Source: an uncultured Muribaculaceae bacterium
Lineage (GTDB): Bacteria; Bacteroidota; Bacteroidia; Bacteroidales; Muribaculaceae
Assembly: GCA_905233915.1 (NCBI GenBank)
Contig: CAJOFM010000007.1
Location: forward strand, 84,891 to 148,890
DNA length: 64,000 nt
Direction of reading: 5' to 3'
This document shows positions 25,119 through 34,885 of this stretch, in pieces (position 1 is the stretch's first letter; each line of letters starts with the position of its first letter). The notes under the pieces were generated by a model that ran no database searches, was not told where the DNA came from, and saw only the letters and a list, made by a program, of their open reading frames with translations. A program made the translations under genes and the position numbers.

Positions 25119-25295
25119 TTAGTCTCTTTTTCTCACATATTTCTTGTAGAGAGGGACAAAGACAATGATGCCCGAAGCCACGATGGTAAAAATCACCATG
25201 AAGTCGATGCGTGCCGCCCTAGTGAGCAGCAGCCAGCACAAACCCACCCAAAGGAGCAGGATGCAAATAAATCGGATCATATTACCAGTCGTCAT
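25119..25295 (-). CDS. small two-helix membrane protein upstream of dxs
   Basis: 58 residues from ATG 25295 (MTTGNMIRFICILLLWVGLC...). A longer reading from 25325 would overlap the promoter, so I prefer the shorter start. Two hydrophobic helices (about residues 7-23 and 29-49) are separated by a short TRAARID loop, and the tail is basic (KKYVRKRD). It is separated from dxs by 3 nt, so co-transcription is nearly certain. Function unknown; a membrane role is all the sequence supports. Confidence 0.65.
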   Translation of the reverse strand: MTTGNMIRFICILLLWVGLCWLLLTRAARIDFMVIFTIVASGIIVFVPLYKKYVRKRD

Positions 25296-25322
25296 AACGT
25301 CAAGTCGTAATTGTCTAAACCG

Positions 25323-25330
25323 CAAAGATA
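25323..25330 (-). promoter_or_regulatory. -7 element of the small membrane protein-dxs operon
   Basis: TATCTTTG on the minus strand, 27 nt before the ATG at 25295. Confidence 0.65.
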
Positions 25331-25380
25331 ATGATTATTTCCAAATAATCGTTCAATATTTACCCAAAACTTCCAATATT

Positions 25381-25447
25381 ACACGCCACTTGCTGTTATT
25401 CTCACAGCAGGTGGCGTGTTAATGTATTGCAAGCCATAGGCTTGCAT
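25381..25447 (-). terminator. hairpins downstream of lpd
   Basis: Two hairpins: GCAAGCC-ATA-GGCTTGC (about 25429-25445) and a longer ACACGCCAC(T)TGCTG / CAGCA(G)GTGGCGTGT (25381-25419). No strong T-run follows on the minus strand, so the exact stop point is uncertain. Confidence 0.6.
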
Positions 25448-25453
25448 AATAGG

Positions 25454-26791
25454 TTAGAACTGCTTGGCTGCAGTGAGCATCACCTCACTCAGTGTGGGAT
25501 GACCGTGGATGCTGCGAGCAAGCAGGTCAACGGTGGCACCCGCATTCATAGCGGTAACCACTTCCTGGATAAGGTCGGCAGCATGAGCTCCACAGATGTG
25601 GCAACCCACAATCTGACGTGTCGCGTTATCGACAATCATCTTGATCAGGCCGTCGGTCTCATTCATGGCGACAGCCTTACCATTGCTGCGGAAGAAGGAC
25701 TTCTTCACGGTCACGTCCATTCCCTTTTCGGCACACTGCTCCTCGGTGAGGCCCACCATGGCCAGTTCGGGTACGGTGAATACAGCGCTGGGCACAATGT
25801 CCAGCTTGATATCGTCTGCCTTGCCCATGATTGCGTGCAGGGCGCGCAGTCCCTGTGCGCTGGCGGCATGGGCGAGCATCATGCGACCGTTCACGTCACC
25901 GATGGCGTAAATGCCGGGCACGTTGGTCATCATGTTGTCGTCCACCTCGATGCCGCGGCGGCCCACGGTAACACCAACTGTGTCAAGTCCTTGAGGCAAA
26001 ACGGGCTGGCGGCCAACGGACATCAGCACCTTCTCGGCAGTCACGCTTTGGGGCTTACCCTTGAGCTCATAGGTCACGGTCAAGCCGTCCTCGCCTTGAG
26101 AAATGCCGTTGACGGCAGCGCTGGTGATGATTTTGATGCCGCGCTTGCTCAGGACGGTCTTCAGGCGCTTGGCCACGTCCTTGTCAAACGGAGGCAGGAT
26201 TTCCTTGCAGTACTCGATGACGGTCACCTCAACACCAAATGTGCTGAACACGGCGGCAAACTCCATGCCGATGACACCACCACCCACGATGCACAGGCTC
26301 TTGGGAAGTGTTTCCATCGCCAGGATATCATCGCTGGTCATGGCTAGGTCGGCACCCTCGATGGGAAGACCGCGTGGTGCGGAACCAGTAGCGATAATGA
26401 TGTTCTTGGCACTGTACTCCTCGCCATTGACAATGACGGTGTTAGCGTCCTTGAGGCTGGCTTCGCCCTTGATGGCGGTGATGCCGGGAGCACCCATGAG
26501 CATCTCCACACCTTCTCGCAACTGCTTGACAACAGCCTCTTTGCGCTCAAATACGGGCGCATAGTCAAATGCCATCTCGCCAGTCTTTATACCCCAGACC
26601 TCGGCCTCGCGCATGAGGTTGATGACCTCGGCGTTACGGCACAGGGCCTTGGTGGGGATGCAACCGCGGTTCAGGCAAGTGCCACCCATCTGGTCGCGTT
26701 CCACGATGGCAACGTTCAGGCCGTGAGCGGCAGCATCGGAAGCGGTTTCATATCCGCCAGGACCTGCACCTATTATAATAATGTCAAACAT
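25454..26791 (-). CDS. lpd: dihydrolipoyl dehydrogenase
   Basis: 445 residues, FAD flavoprotein. FAD-binding GAGPGGYETA at the N-terminus, redox disulfide GGTCLNRGC with Cys39 and Cys44, second nucleotide site GGGVIGMEFA, and the C-terminal catalytic HGHPTLSE. It reoxidises the dihydrolipoyl group with NAD+. Because it is last in a run with gcvPB, gcvPA, gcvH, gcvT and lplA, it is most likely the L-protein of the glycine cleavage system, though it could also serve other lipoate enzymes. A 124-nt gap with an inverted octamer repeat separates it from gcvPB. Confidence 0.95.
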   Translation of the reverse strand: MFDIIIIGAGPGGYETASDAAAHGLNVAIVERDQMGGTCLNRGCIPTKALCRNAEVINLMREAEVWGIKTGEMAFDYAPVFERKEAVVKQLREGVEMLMGAPGITAIKGEASLKDANTVIVNGEEYSAKNIIIATGSAPRGLPIEGADLAMTSDDILAMETLPKSLCIVGGGVIGMEFAAVFSTFGVEVTVIEYCKEILPPFDKDVAKRLKTVLSKRGIKIITSAAVNGISQGEDGLTVTYELKGKPQSVTAEKVLMSVGRQPVLPQGLDTVGVTVGRRGIEVDDNMMTNVPGIYAIGDVNGRMMLAHAASAQGLRALHAIMGKADDIKLDIVPSAVFTVPELAMVGLTEEQCAEKGMDVTVKKSFFRSNGKAVAMNETDGLIKMIVDNATRQIVGCHICGAHAADLIQEVVTAMNAGATVDLLARSIHGHPTLSEVMLTAAKQF

Positions 26792-26824
26792 AGTTCAATC
26801 TTGATTAGTTGTTTAACAAATTCC

Positions 26825-26894
26825 CACGCTAAGTCGTCAAGTCGCTAAGAATCTTATAAGAATAATGAACTTAGCGTCTAAGCGACTTAGCGTG
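26825..26894. repeat. inverted repeat built of octamers between gcvPB and lpd
   Basis: CACGCTAAGTCG (26825-26836) is the exact reverse complement of CGACTTAGCGTG (26883-26894). Between them are more copies of the CTAAG/CTTAG octamer in both orientations. It could form a long hairpin in the mRNA. Confidence 0.8.
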
Positions 26895-26915
26895 AGCAAT
26901 TTCTGTAGTCAGTTT

Positions 26916-28400
26916 TTACTGGTTGTCGGCAACGAGCTCGCGCCAGGTTACAATGGGATGCAATGCAGCCTGGGTGTCGTCGAGACGACGCACGGGCGTG
27001 TTGTGCGGAGCGGTCTTCACCATCTCGGGATCGTCCTTGGCCTCTTGTGCGATCACACGCATGATGCGGATGAACTCATCAAGGGTCTGCTTGCTCTCGT
27101 TCTCGGTGGGCTCTATCATGAGGGCCTCGTGGAACAGCAAGGGGAAGTAGATGGTGGGAGCATGGAAGCCATAGTCCAGCAGGCGCTTAGCCACGTCAAG
27201 CGTGGTCACACCGGTGGACTTGTCCTTCAAGCCGTCATAGACGAACTCGTGCTTGCACACACCGCCGATGGGCAGCTCATAAACATCCTTCAACGATTCC
27301 TTGATGTAGTTGGCGTTGAGGGTGGCCAACGGGCCGACCCACTTGAGCTGGTCGCGGCCCAGGGTCAGGATGTAGGCCAGGGCGCGCATCATTACGCCGA
27401 AGTTGCCCAGGTGGCTGCTGATGCTGCCGATGGACTGGTCGCTGCACTCGAGCTTGAAGTAGTCATAATCCTCTTCCTCGACTTTCACGACACGGGGGTT
27501 GGGGAGCAGGTGCTCCAGTCCAGCGCGAACGCCGACGGGGCCGCTACCGGGGCCGCCACCGCCGTGAGGCGTCGAGAAGGTCTTGTGCAGGTTGATGTGC
27601 ATGATGTCAAAGCCGATGTCACCGGGACGCACCTTACCCAGCATGGGGTTGAGGTTAGCGCCGTCATAGTACATCAGGCCGCCAGCATCGTGTACAGCCT
27701 TGGCGATTTCGCCGATGTTGTGCTCAAAGATACCCAGCGTGTTGGGGTTGGTCATCATCATGCCGGCGATGGTGTCATCGAGCAGGGGACGCAGGTCGTC
27801 CACATCGACGGTACCGTCGGGACGGCTCTTCACAACCACAACATCAAGTCCGCAGACAGCCGAGCTGGCAGGGTTGGTGCCGTGGGCGCTGTCGGGGATG
27901 ATGACCTTGGTGCGCTTCACGTCGCCACGCTCCAGGTGGTAACCGCGCATAATCATCAGGCCGGTCAACTCACCATGGGCACCTGCATAGGGGTTCAAGG
28001 TGAACTCGCTCAGGCCCGAAATCTCGGCGAGGCTCGTCTGCAGGAAGTAGTAAACGGCGAGGGCGCCCTGGGTGGTCTCGGGGTTCTGCAGCGGGTGCAG
28101 GCCCGTGAACTCGCGGTGGGCGGCGATTTCCTCGTTGATCTTGGGATTGTACTTCATGGTGCAGGAACCCAGGGGATAGAAGCCCGTGTCCACACCGAAG
28201 TTGTTGTTGCTCATGTTGGTGTAGTGACGTACGACACTCAGCTCATCTACCTCGGGCAGCAGAGGTGCGTTTTCACGCATCAGGCCCTTGGGCAGATCGC
28301 TCATCTTGTACTCAGCACACTTGTTCTCGGGCAGGGAATAACCCTGACGGCCATTCTGTGACAACTCAAATATGAGTTTACCGTAAAAAGTGTTATTCAT
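26916..28400 (-). CDS. gcvPB: glycine dehydrogenase (decarboxylating) subunit 2
   Basis: 494 residues, the PLP-binding half of a split P-protein. Motifs: NPYAGAHGELTGLM, PDSAHGTNPASSA, YDGANLNPMLG and the PLP lysine region MHINLHKTFSTPHGGGGPG. With subunit 1 it decarboxylates glycine and passes the aminomethyl group to lipoyl-GcvH. The ATG lies 3 nt after the gcvPA stop, so the two halves are made together. Length is normal for the split form. Confidence 0.96.
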   Translation of the reverse strand: MNNTFYGKLIFELSQNGRQGYSLPENKCAEYKMSDLPKGLMRENAPLLPEVDELSVVRHYTNMSNNNFGVDTGFYPLGSCTMKYNPKINEEIAAHREFTGLHPLQNPETTQGALAVYYFLQTSLAEISGLSEFTLNPYAGAHGELTGLMIMRGYHLERGDVKRTKVIIPDSAHGTNPASSAVCGLDVVVVKSRPDGTVDVDDLRPLLDDTIAGMMMTNPNTLGIFEHNIGEIAKAVHDAGGLMYYDGANLNPMLGKVRPGDIGFDIMHINLHKTFSTPHGGGGPGSGPVGVRAGLEHLLPNPRVVKVEEEDYDYFKLECSDQSIGSISSHLGNFGVMMRALAYILTLGRDQLKWVGPLATLNANYIKESLKDVYELPIGGVCKHEFVYDGLKDKSTGVTTLDVAKRLLDYGFHAPTIYFPLLFHEALMIEPTENESKQTLDEFIRIMRVIAQEAKDDPEMVKTAPHNTPVRRLDDTQAALHPIVTWRELVADNQ

Positions 28401-28403
28401 AAC

Positions 28404-29750
<1,347 letters not shown>

Positions 29751-29773
29751 TGTTTATTGTTTACAGTTGTCGG

Positions 29774-29815
29774 TTAACTTTTAACTCCTAACTCCTAACT
29801 TCTAACTTCTAACTC
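29774..29815 (-). repeat. heptanucleotide array after gcvH
   Basis: Minus strand units GAAGTTA, GAAGTTA, GGAGTTA, GGAGTTA, AAAGTTA, period 7. It begins about 8 nt after the gcvH TAA and is not in exact phase with it. Confidence 0.8.
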
Positions 29816-29820
29816 AAGAA

Positions 29821-30201
29821 TTACTCACCGATCATGTCCTTGTAGGCAGCGGCGTCCATCAGGTTGTCAAGCTCGCTCTTGTCGCTCAACTCAACCTTGA
29901 TGATCCAGTTCTCGAAGGCGTCCTTGTTGATCAGGCCGGGCTCATCCTCGAGAGCCTCGTTTACCTCGACAACAGTACCGCTAACGGGCGACATCAGGTC
30001 GCTGGCAGCCTTCACGCTCTCAACAGCACCAAAGTCCTCACCTGCGGTTACCTCATCGTCAACCTCGGGCATGTCAACGTAAACCACGTTACCCAGCTCG
30101 TGCTGTGCATAGTCGGTGATACCAATGAAGCCAAAGTCGCCTTCTACCTTTACATACTCATGTGACTCGCTGTAATAGAGTCCGTCGATAATCTTACTCA
30201 T
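29821..30201 (-). CDS. gcvH: glycine cleavage system H protein
   Basis: 126 residues, the lipoyl carrier of the glycine cleavage system. The lipoylated lysine is Lys64 in FGAVESVKAASDL. The family signature HELGNVVYVDMPEVDDEV precedes it and SPVSGTVVEVNEALEDEPGLIN follows. It carries the aminomethyl group from the P-protein to GcvT and is then reoxidised by Lpd. The lipoate ligase encoded at the head of the locus is the likely enzyme that lipoylates it. Confidence 0.97.
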   Translation of the reverse strand: MSKIIDGLYYSESHEYVKVEGDFGFIGITDYAQHELGNVVYVDMPEVDDEVTAGEDFGAVESVKAASDLMSPVSGTVVEVNEALEDEPGLINKDAFENWIIKVELSDKSELDNLMDAAAYKDMIGE

Positions 30202-30251
30202 TGTTGTTATAAATTGATTAGTTAATTAATATTTGTTTTCTAAATATGAAT

Positions 30252-30286
30252 ATCCTAAAACCTAAAGCCTAGAGCCTAAAGCCTTA
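30252..30286 (-). repeat. stop-anchored heptanucleotide array after gcvT
   Basis: Minus strand from the gcvT stop codon: TAAGGCT, TTAGGCT, CTAGGCT, TTAGGTT, TTAGGAT. The first unit includes the TAA of gcvT. Confidence 0.8.
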
Positions 30287-31381
30287 CTTCTTATAATTAG
30301 GCGTGTAGAAACGTTTCTTCACCACGGTGGCGGGGAAGACTTTCTTGCGGATGCGCACGTTGAGGGTGTTTCCCAGGGCGCCTACGGCACGGTCAACCAA
30401 TGCGAATGCCACACTCTTGTCCAGCGTGATGCTGTGATAACCGGTGGTGATGTAACCTACCACGTTCTCGCCGTCGAGCACCTCGTAGCCATGGCGGGGA
30501 ATTGCCTTGCCTTCAAGCTCCAGGCCCACGAGTTTCTTGGGGGTGCCTTCTGCCTTCTGCTGAGCGCAGGCATCACGGCCGATGAAACCGCCTTCCTTGT
30601 CGAGCTTCACAAACATGCCGAAGGTAGCGGCGATGGGCGAAATCTCAGGGGTCAGCTCGTCGCCATACAGGGGCAGACCAGCCTCAAAGCGCAGGGTGTC
30701 GCGGCAACCCAAACCACAGGGCTGAACGCCTGCTTCCATGAGCATATCCCACATCTTGCAGATGATAGCGGGGTCGGCATAAACCTCGAAGCCATCCTCG
30801 CCAGTGTAACCGGTGCGGCTCACGATGATGGTCTTGCCGTCATATTCCATCTTCTTGAAAGTATAGAACGTCAGGTCGGTGGTGTCGATGCCCAGCACGG
30901 TACCCATGGTCTTCTCGGCATCGGGACCCTGAACGGCAATCTGGCCGTACTGTTCGCTCTGGTGATCAACCTTCACGTCGAAGTTCTTGGCCTGTTCCAT
31001 GATCCAAGCAACATCCTTGTCGATGTTGGCGGCGTTGATCACGAGGAAATAGTCATTATCGTCAACACGGTACACCAGCAGGTCGTCAACAGTGCCGCCG
31101 TCGGGGTACAGCATCATGCCGTACAGGATTTGGCCGGCCTTGATGGCGTTGATGTCGTTGGTGAAGATGTAATTGGTGAACTTGGCGGCATCGGGACCGG
31201 TGATTTCCACCTCGCCCATGTGTGACACGTCAAAAACACCCACCTTCTGACGCACTGCGTTATGCTCGGTGGTGATATCTACATACTGGATGGGCATGTC
31301 GTAACCCGCAAACGGGGACATGAGAGCGCCTAGCGCCACGTGTCTGTCATGCAGACAGGTAACTTTGATTTCTTCAGTCAC
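30284..31381 (-). CDS. gcvT: aminomethyltransferase (glycine cleavage T protein)
   Basis: 365 residues. The N-terminal folate-binding domain has MPIQYVDITTEHNAVRQKVGVFDVSHMGEVEITG, then YTGEDGFEVYADP, CGLGCRDTLRFEAGLPLYGDEL and a C-terminal barrel (VGYITTGYHSITLDKSVAFALV). It releases ammonia from the H-protein intermediate and makes 5,10-methylene-tetrahydrofolate. It sits 14 nt downstream of lplA, so the two are almost surely co-transcribed. Confidence 0.97.
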   Translation of the reverse strand: MTEEIKVTCLHDRHVALGALMSPFAGYDMPIQYVDITTEHNAVRQKVGVFDVSHMGEVEITGPDAAKFTNYIFTNDINAIKAGQILYGMMLYPDGGTVDDLLVYRVDDNDYFLVINAANIDKDVAWIMEQAKNFDVKVDHQSEQYGQIAVQGPDAEKTMGTVLGIDTTDLTFYTFKKMEYDGKTIIVSRTGYTGEDGFEVYADPAIICKMWDMLMEAGVQPCGLGCRDTLRFEAGLPLYGDELTPEISPIAATFGMFVKLDKEGGFIGRDACAQQKAEGTPKKLVGLELEGKAIPRHGYEVLDGENVVGYITTGYHSITLDKSVAFALVDRAVGALGNTLNVRIRKKVFPATVVKKRFYTPNYKK

Positions 31382-31395
31382 GGTTCTAATGGTTT

Positions 31396-32370
31396 TTAAT
31401 CAGTTAATAGTGTTATTAATTGTTTGTTAGTTAAGTTCAGTATCCATTTTCCTGCATCTTGACCGTCAAGGGCGGTTTGCAGGGCTTGGGCTTCGAGTTT
31501 CACGCCGCGCAGGGCGTCGAGCATAGCCTGGCGCGCATCGCACAGGGGCAAGAAGTCGCCCGTCAAGTGCAGGTCGTGAATCAAGCCGTGCTTGAGCTCG
31601 ATTATCACGTGAATGCTGCCAACGCCCTCGATGCGTCCACCCTTGGTCATCTCACTTTTAGGGTCGTTCCCCATGAGGAACGATGGCTCCAGGTAGGGCA
31701 GGGTGAGTCGCTCAATCTCGGCCACATCATCAGCAGTGAGCAGAATCTCGCCGTCACACAAGGTATCGCGCACGTGGCGCTTGAAATCCTCGATGTCCAT
31801 CGTCAAGTGTTCGCTCAAGGTCGTGATGTGACTGCGCACCGAGTGCACTCCCTTGCTCGTCAACTTCTCGCGCGACGGTGTGATGGCATTGAGCATGTGT
31901 TCCATGTTGGTGCCATAGAGCATTGTGCCATGCACGATACTGCGTCCCGGGATGTGATAGAACGCATTACCGCTCACCTTGCGACCGTCGATGAGCACGT
32001 CGTTGCGGTCGCTAGCAGTGGCATTCAGCCCCAGGCCACACAGCATCTGTGCAACAGCGTTGGTGTAACGTGAAAATGTCGTTTGCACCTCATCGCTGCG
32101 TGTGATGTAGCTGAACATGATGTTGTCACGGTCGGCATACACGCACCCGCCACCGCTGCGGCGGCGGTAAAAAGCGATTCCATGCTCACGGCAATACTCC
32201 ACGTTCACCTCGCTTGCAATCAGCTGATTGCGCCCAAAAATGACCGTAGGGTCAACCTGCCACATGAAGAAGATGTCATCTTCCCCAATGATGTGTGCAG
32301 CATGCTCCTCCATTGCCAAATAGAAGGGGAGGATGCGTGTCGCGTTGTCAGGCAGACTCAGGTATTTCAT
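31396..32370 (-). CDS. lplA: lipoate-protein ligase A
   Basis: 324 residues. Motifs: RRRSGGGCVYADRDNIMFSYI (the R-R-x-S-G-G-G substrate loop) and the catalytic Lys region DGRKVSGNAFYHIPGRSIVHGTML. It attaches lipoate via lipoyl-AMP to GcvH and other lipoyl domains. As the first gene of the glycine cleavage locus it probably supplies the cofactor for GcvH. The last dozen residues (LTNKQLITLLTD) look like translated AT-rich spacer sequence and probably do not contribute to the fold. Confidence 0.93.
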   Translation of the reverse strand: MKYLSLPDNATRILPFYLAMEEHAAHIIGEDDIFFMWQVDPTVIFGRNQLIASEVNVEYCREHGIAFYRRRSGGGCVYADRDNIMFSYITRSDEVQTTFSRYTNAVAQMLCGLGLNATASDRNDVLIDGRKVSGNAFYHIPGRSIVHGTMLYGTNMEHMLNAITPSREKLTSKGVHSVRSHITTLSEHLTMDIEDFKRHVRDTLCDGEILLTADDVAEIERLTLPYLEPSFLMGNDPKSEMTKGGRIEGVGSIHVIIELKHGLIHDLHLTGDFLPLCDARQAMLDALRGVKLEAQALQTALDGQDAGKWILNLTNKQLITLLTD

Positions 32371-32392
32371 TACATGTTTCTAAACTTCACCA

Positions 32393-32400
32393 CAAAAGTA
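32393..32400 (-). promoter_or_regulatory. -7 element of the lplA-gcv operon
   Basis: TACTTTTG on the minus strand, 22 nt before the lplA ATG. The predicted leader is only about 15 nt, too short to hold a glycine riboswitch. Confidence 0.65.
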
Positions 32401-32561
32401 AGCCAAATTCCCCACATTATAAAATAATAACTCAAAATAATTATTAAAACCCGTTTTTTACATAATAACGGCCATCCCCGCAACAGGAAAGGCCGTCTTG
32501 TTAATGAAGTCTCGTCTCTCGATAAAGTCCCGCGTGCCGTGGCTCTGCCGCGGCTGTTCCG

Positions 32562-33773
32562 TCAATAGCACTTGATGCGGTACATGAAGCCGAGTTCCAC
32601 GCGGTTGGTATTATAGTCCTCGAGCCCGCACTGCTTGTTAAAGTCATACTTGTGCCCCAGATAGGCCAGGAAGACGCGGAAGTCGTGCTTGGGAACGGGC
32701 CAGTACTCCAGGCTGCCCAGATAGCCGATGGACTTGCGGTAGTTGTGCAGGTCATCGATCTTGGCGATGCTGGTGGTCTCGTAGGTGCCCTTGAGCATCA
32801 GGTTCCACTTGGGCGCGAATTGCCAGTTCATCTTGGCAATAAAGGTGTGGCTATGTACCTTGCCCAGATGGGTCGAGCCAGGAGCAATCATGCCTTGCAG
32901 GTCGGTGGTGGCATAGTGCAGGCGGTCAACATCGTCCCATTCGCCAAAGTAGTCGAAGTAGAACTGGAAATCCTGCAGGTTCAACCTCTGACCCAAAGTG
33001 ATCATGCGGCTGTATTTGTGCTTGGCCTGGGTTTGGATACCCCAAGCCCAGCGGGTCTGCAATTGGTTTTGCATGAAGTTGCCGTTCCAGTTCAAGATAT
33101 AGGTGAACGGGGCACGGCTGCGACTCAATTTTTCAGGCTTGGATAAATCGTCGGTAACGATTTGCGGATCGTCGCCCAGATCCTCGGTAAAACTGCCGTT
33201 GTAGCTGTTGGTGATCTGAAAGGCAACCTCCTGGGTTGGGGTGGGGTGGTAACTCACCATTGCACCGGCCATGAAGATGTCCATCATATCGATGAGGTCG
33301 CTGTAACGGTATATCTCCATGGGGTTCTGGTCATATTCAAAGCCGCCCCATATCTGGCACAGTTTACCGGCGGCAATATCGACTTTCTCGCTTGGACGGT
33401 AGCCCACCATCATGATGTCGGTTGCTTTGGCAAAGCGATCGAGCCCCTTGGCGGTTTGGCTGCTGTTGAAACGGTGACGGATGCGGTAAAACACTTTAGG
33501 CGTGATGTCACCCTTAATGTCGAGACGCAGGTCGCGGCACATGAACTTGGAGTCCCACTCGCCATGGTTGGCGTCCTCGGCGACAAAACTTGAAGCGAAA
33601 TTGATGTGGAAATTAAAGGCGTCGGTCTTTTTCTCAAGATTGAAGATGCGCTCGGCTAGCGACTCGTTGTTATCGTTCTCGTCACCGCCCATGCGTGTGT
33701 TGTTGCCTTGAGCCATTGCGGTAAGGCACAGCATGGTTGCACATGCCGTCATCAGGAATGGTTTTCTTATCAT
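32562..33773 (-). CDS. outer-membrane porin (phosphate-selective porin O/P-like)
   Basis: 403 residues. Signal peptide at about 1-21 (MIRKPFLMTACATMLCLTAMA), then a short coiled segment (ESLAERIFNLEKK). Alternating beta strands with turns follow (FMCRDLRLDIKGDITPKVFYRIRHRFN, IMMVGYRPSEKVDIAAGKLCQIWGGFEYDQNP) to an aromatic-rich final strand (NRVELGFMYRIKCY). This matches the porin O/P family common in Bacteroidetes outer membranes, where substrate specificity is usually unknown. It has its own promoter and no obvious operon partner. Confidence 0.75.
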   Translation of the reverse strand: MIRKPFLMTACATMLCLTAMAQGNNTRMGGDENDNNESLAERIFNLEKKTDAFNFHINFASSFVAEDANHGEWDSKFMCRDLRLDIKGDITPKVFYRIRHRFNSSQTAKGLDRFAKATDIMMVGYRPSEKVDIAAGKLCQIWGGFEYDQNPMEIYRYSDLIDMMDIFMAGAMVSYHPTPTQEVAFQITNSYNGSFTEDLGDDPQIVTDDLSKPEKLSRSRAPFTYILNWNGNFMQNQLQTRWAWGIQTQAKHKYSRMITLGQRLNLQDFQFYFDYFGEWDDVDRLHYATTDLQGMIAPGSTHLGKVHSHTFIAKMNWQFAPKWNLMLKGTYETTSIAKIDDLHNYRKSIGYLGSLEYWPVPKHDFRVFLAYLGHKYDFNKQCGLEDYNTNRVELGFMYRIKCY

Positions 33774-33810
33774 TGTAGTTTTCGTGATATTGTTTTATGA
33801 AATTTGGCCG

Positions 33811-33818
33811 CAAAAGTA
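33811..33818 (-). promoter_or_regulatory. -7 element of porin gene
   Basis: TACTTTTG on the minus strand, 37 nt before the porin ATG. Confidence 0.6.
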
Positions 33819-33870
33819 CATAAAACCGCCCGATTGGCAAAGAAAATATCATCTTTCATGCTCATCAGCG

Positions 33871-33901
33871 TTGCACAATCATTCAAAAAACACTATCTTT
33901 G
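33871..33901 (+). promoter_or_regulatory. promoter of GT2-KdsC-galE genes
   Basis: TTG (33871-33873), 20-nt spacer, TATCTTTG (33894-33901). It lies divergent to the porin promoter, 33 nt before the GT2 ATG. Confidence 0.65.
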
Positions 33902-33934
33902 CGGTTTAGTCATGACAAATGACGATCATGAGAT

Positions 33935-34882
33935 ATGGATAATGCAATTTTAGCTATAGTAGTGCCTTGCTATAACGAGGAGGAAGTGCTACCGCAGACC
34001 AATGCGCAGCTCACAGCTCTGCTCGATGGTATGATAAAGGATGGTCTGGCGGGAGAGGGTAGTTATATCCTCTATGTCAACGATGGCTCACGTGACCACA
34101 CCTGGGACCTCATCTCGGGCTTTGCCGGTGGTGCCAACCGCGTGCGCGGATTGAAGCTTGCCGGTAATGTTGGGCATCAAAACGCCCTCATGGCCGGGCT
34201 GGAGACGGCTCGCCAGGACGCCGACGTGACAGTCTCGATAGATGCCGACCTGCAAGACGACATCAATGCCATTCCCGAGATGATGAGAAAGTATCACGGT
34301 GGTTGTGACATCGTCTATGGTGTGCGCCGCAAGCGTGATACGGATTCATTCTTCAAGCGCACGACGGCCCAGGCTTTTTATAAGTTCATGAACGGGATGG
34401 GTGTGAAATCGGTATATAACCATGCCGACTTCAGGTTGATGAGCCGTCGCGCTCTCGATGCCTTGTGCCAATACGAGGAACGCAATCTTTTCCTTCGCGG
34501 GCTAGTGCCGTTGCTGGGATACAAGACCGATAAGGTGTATTATGACCGCTTAGAGCGCCAAGCAGGAGTGAGCAAGTACCCCTTGAGTAAGATGTTATCC
34601 TTTGCCATCGACGGAGTTACATCCTTCAGTGTCAAGCCCTTGAGAATGATATTTGATTTAGGTGTCATCTTCCTGCTCATCAGCCTGGCCATACTGGTTT
34701 ATGTAATTGTCTCTTTGGCCGAGGGTAAAGGTGTCCAGGGCTGGGCCTCACTGATGCTGTCCATCTGGTTTGTGGGCGGCTGTGTCCTCATCTGCTTAAG
34801 CATCATTGCGGCATACATCGGGCGCATTTACACCGAGGACAAGCACCGTCCCCGTTATCACATTGAGCAATACTTAAAGTGA
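33935..34882 (+). CDS. GT2 glycosyltransferase, polyprenyl-phosphate type with two membrane helices
   Basis: 315 residues. The GT-A domain has VVPCYNEEEVLPQT at the N-terminus, the nucleotide-sugar DxD in SIDADLQDDINAIPEMM, and YGVRRKRDTDSFFKR (the DPM1/GtrB-like R-x-R-x-D loop). Two C-terminal membrane helices are at about 232-257 and 270-297. Such enzymes move a sugar from a nucleotide donor to undecaprenyl phosphate for later use in LPS or glycan decoration. Which sugar is transferred cannot be read from the sequence. The HAD gene follows after 3 nt. Confidence 0.9.
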   Translation: MDNAILAIVVPCYNEEEVLPQTNAQLTALLDGMIKDGLAGEGSYILYVNDGSRDHTWDLISGFAGGANRVRGLKLAGNVGHQNALMAGLETARQDADVTVSIDADLQDDINAIPEMMRKYHGGCDIVYGVRRKRDTDSFFKRTTAQAFYKFMNGMGVKSVYNHADFRLMSRRALDALCQYEERNLFLRGLVPLLGYKTDKVYYDRLERQAGVSKYPLSKMLSFAIDGVTSFSVKPLRMIFDLGVIFLLISLAILVYVIVSLAEGKGVQGWASLMLSIWFVGGCVLICLSIIAAYIGRIYTEDKHRPRYHIEQYLK

Positions 34883-34885
34883 GGT

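Noticed and set aside
26800..26900. CRISPR array at the octamer repeats
   Set aside because: Units are about 8 nt with no spacers and in both orientations; no cas genes nearby.
26865..28361. 498-codon open frame on the plus strand opposite gcvPB
   Set aside because: It is fully antisense to a clear gcvPB, has no family motif, no promoter and a Val/His/Gln-rich composition typical of the complement of GC-biased codons.
32468..32496. terminator of the porin gene (ACGGCC / GGCCGT)
   Set aside because: Stem of only 6 bp, long loop, and the minus strand side lacks a T-run; not strong enough to list.
32371..32561. glycine riboswitch before lplA-gcvT
   Set aside because: The TACTTTTG box sits 22 nt before the lplA ATG, so the leader is too short.
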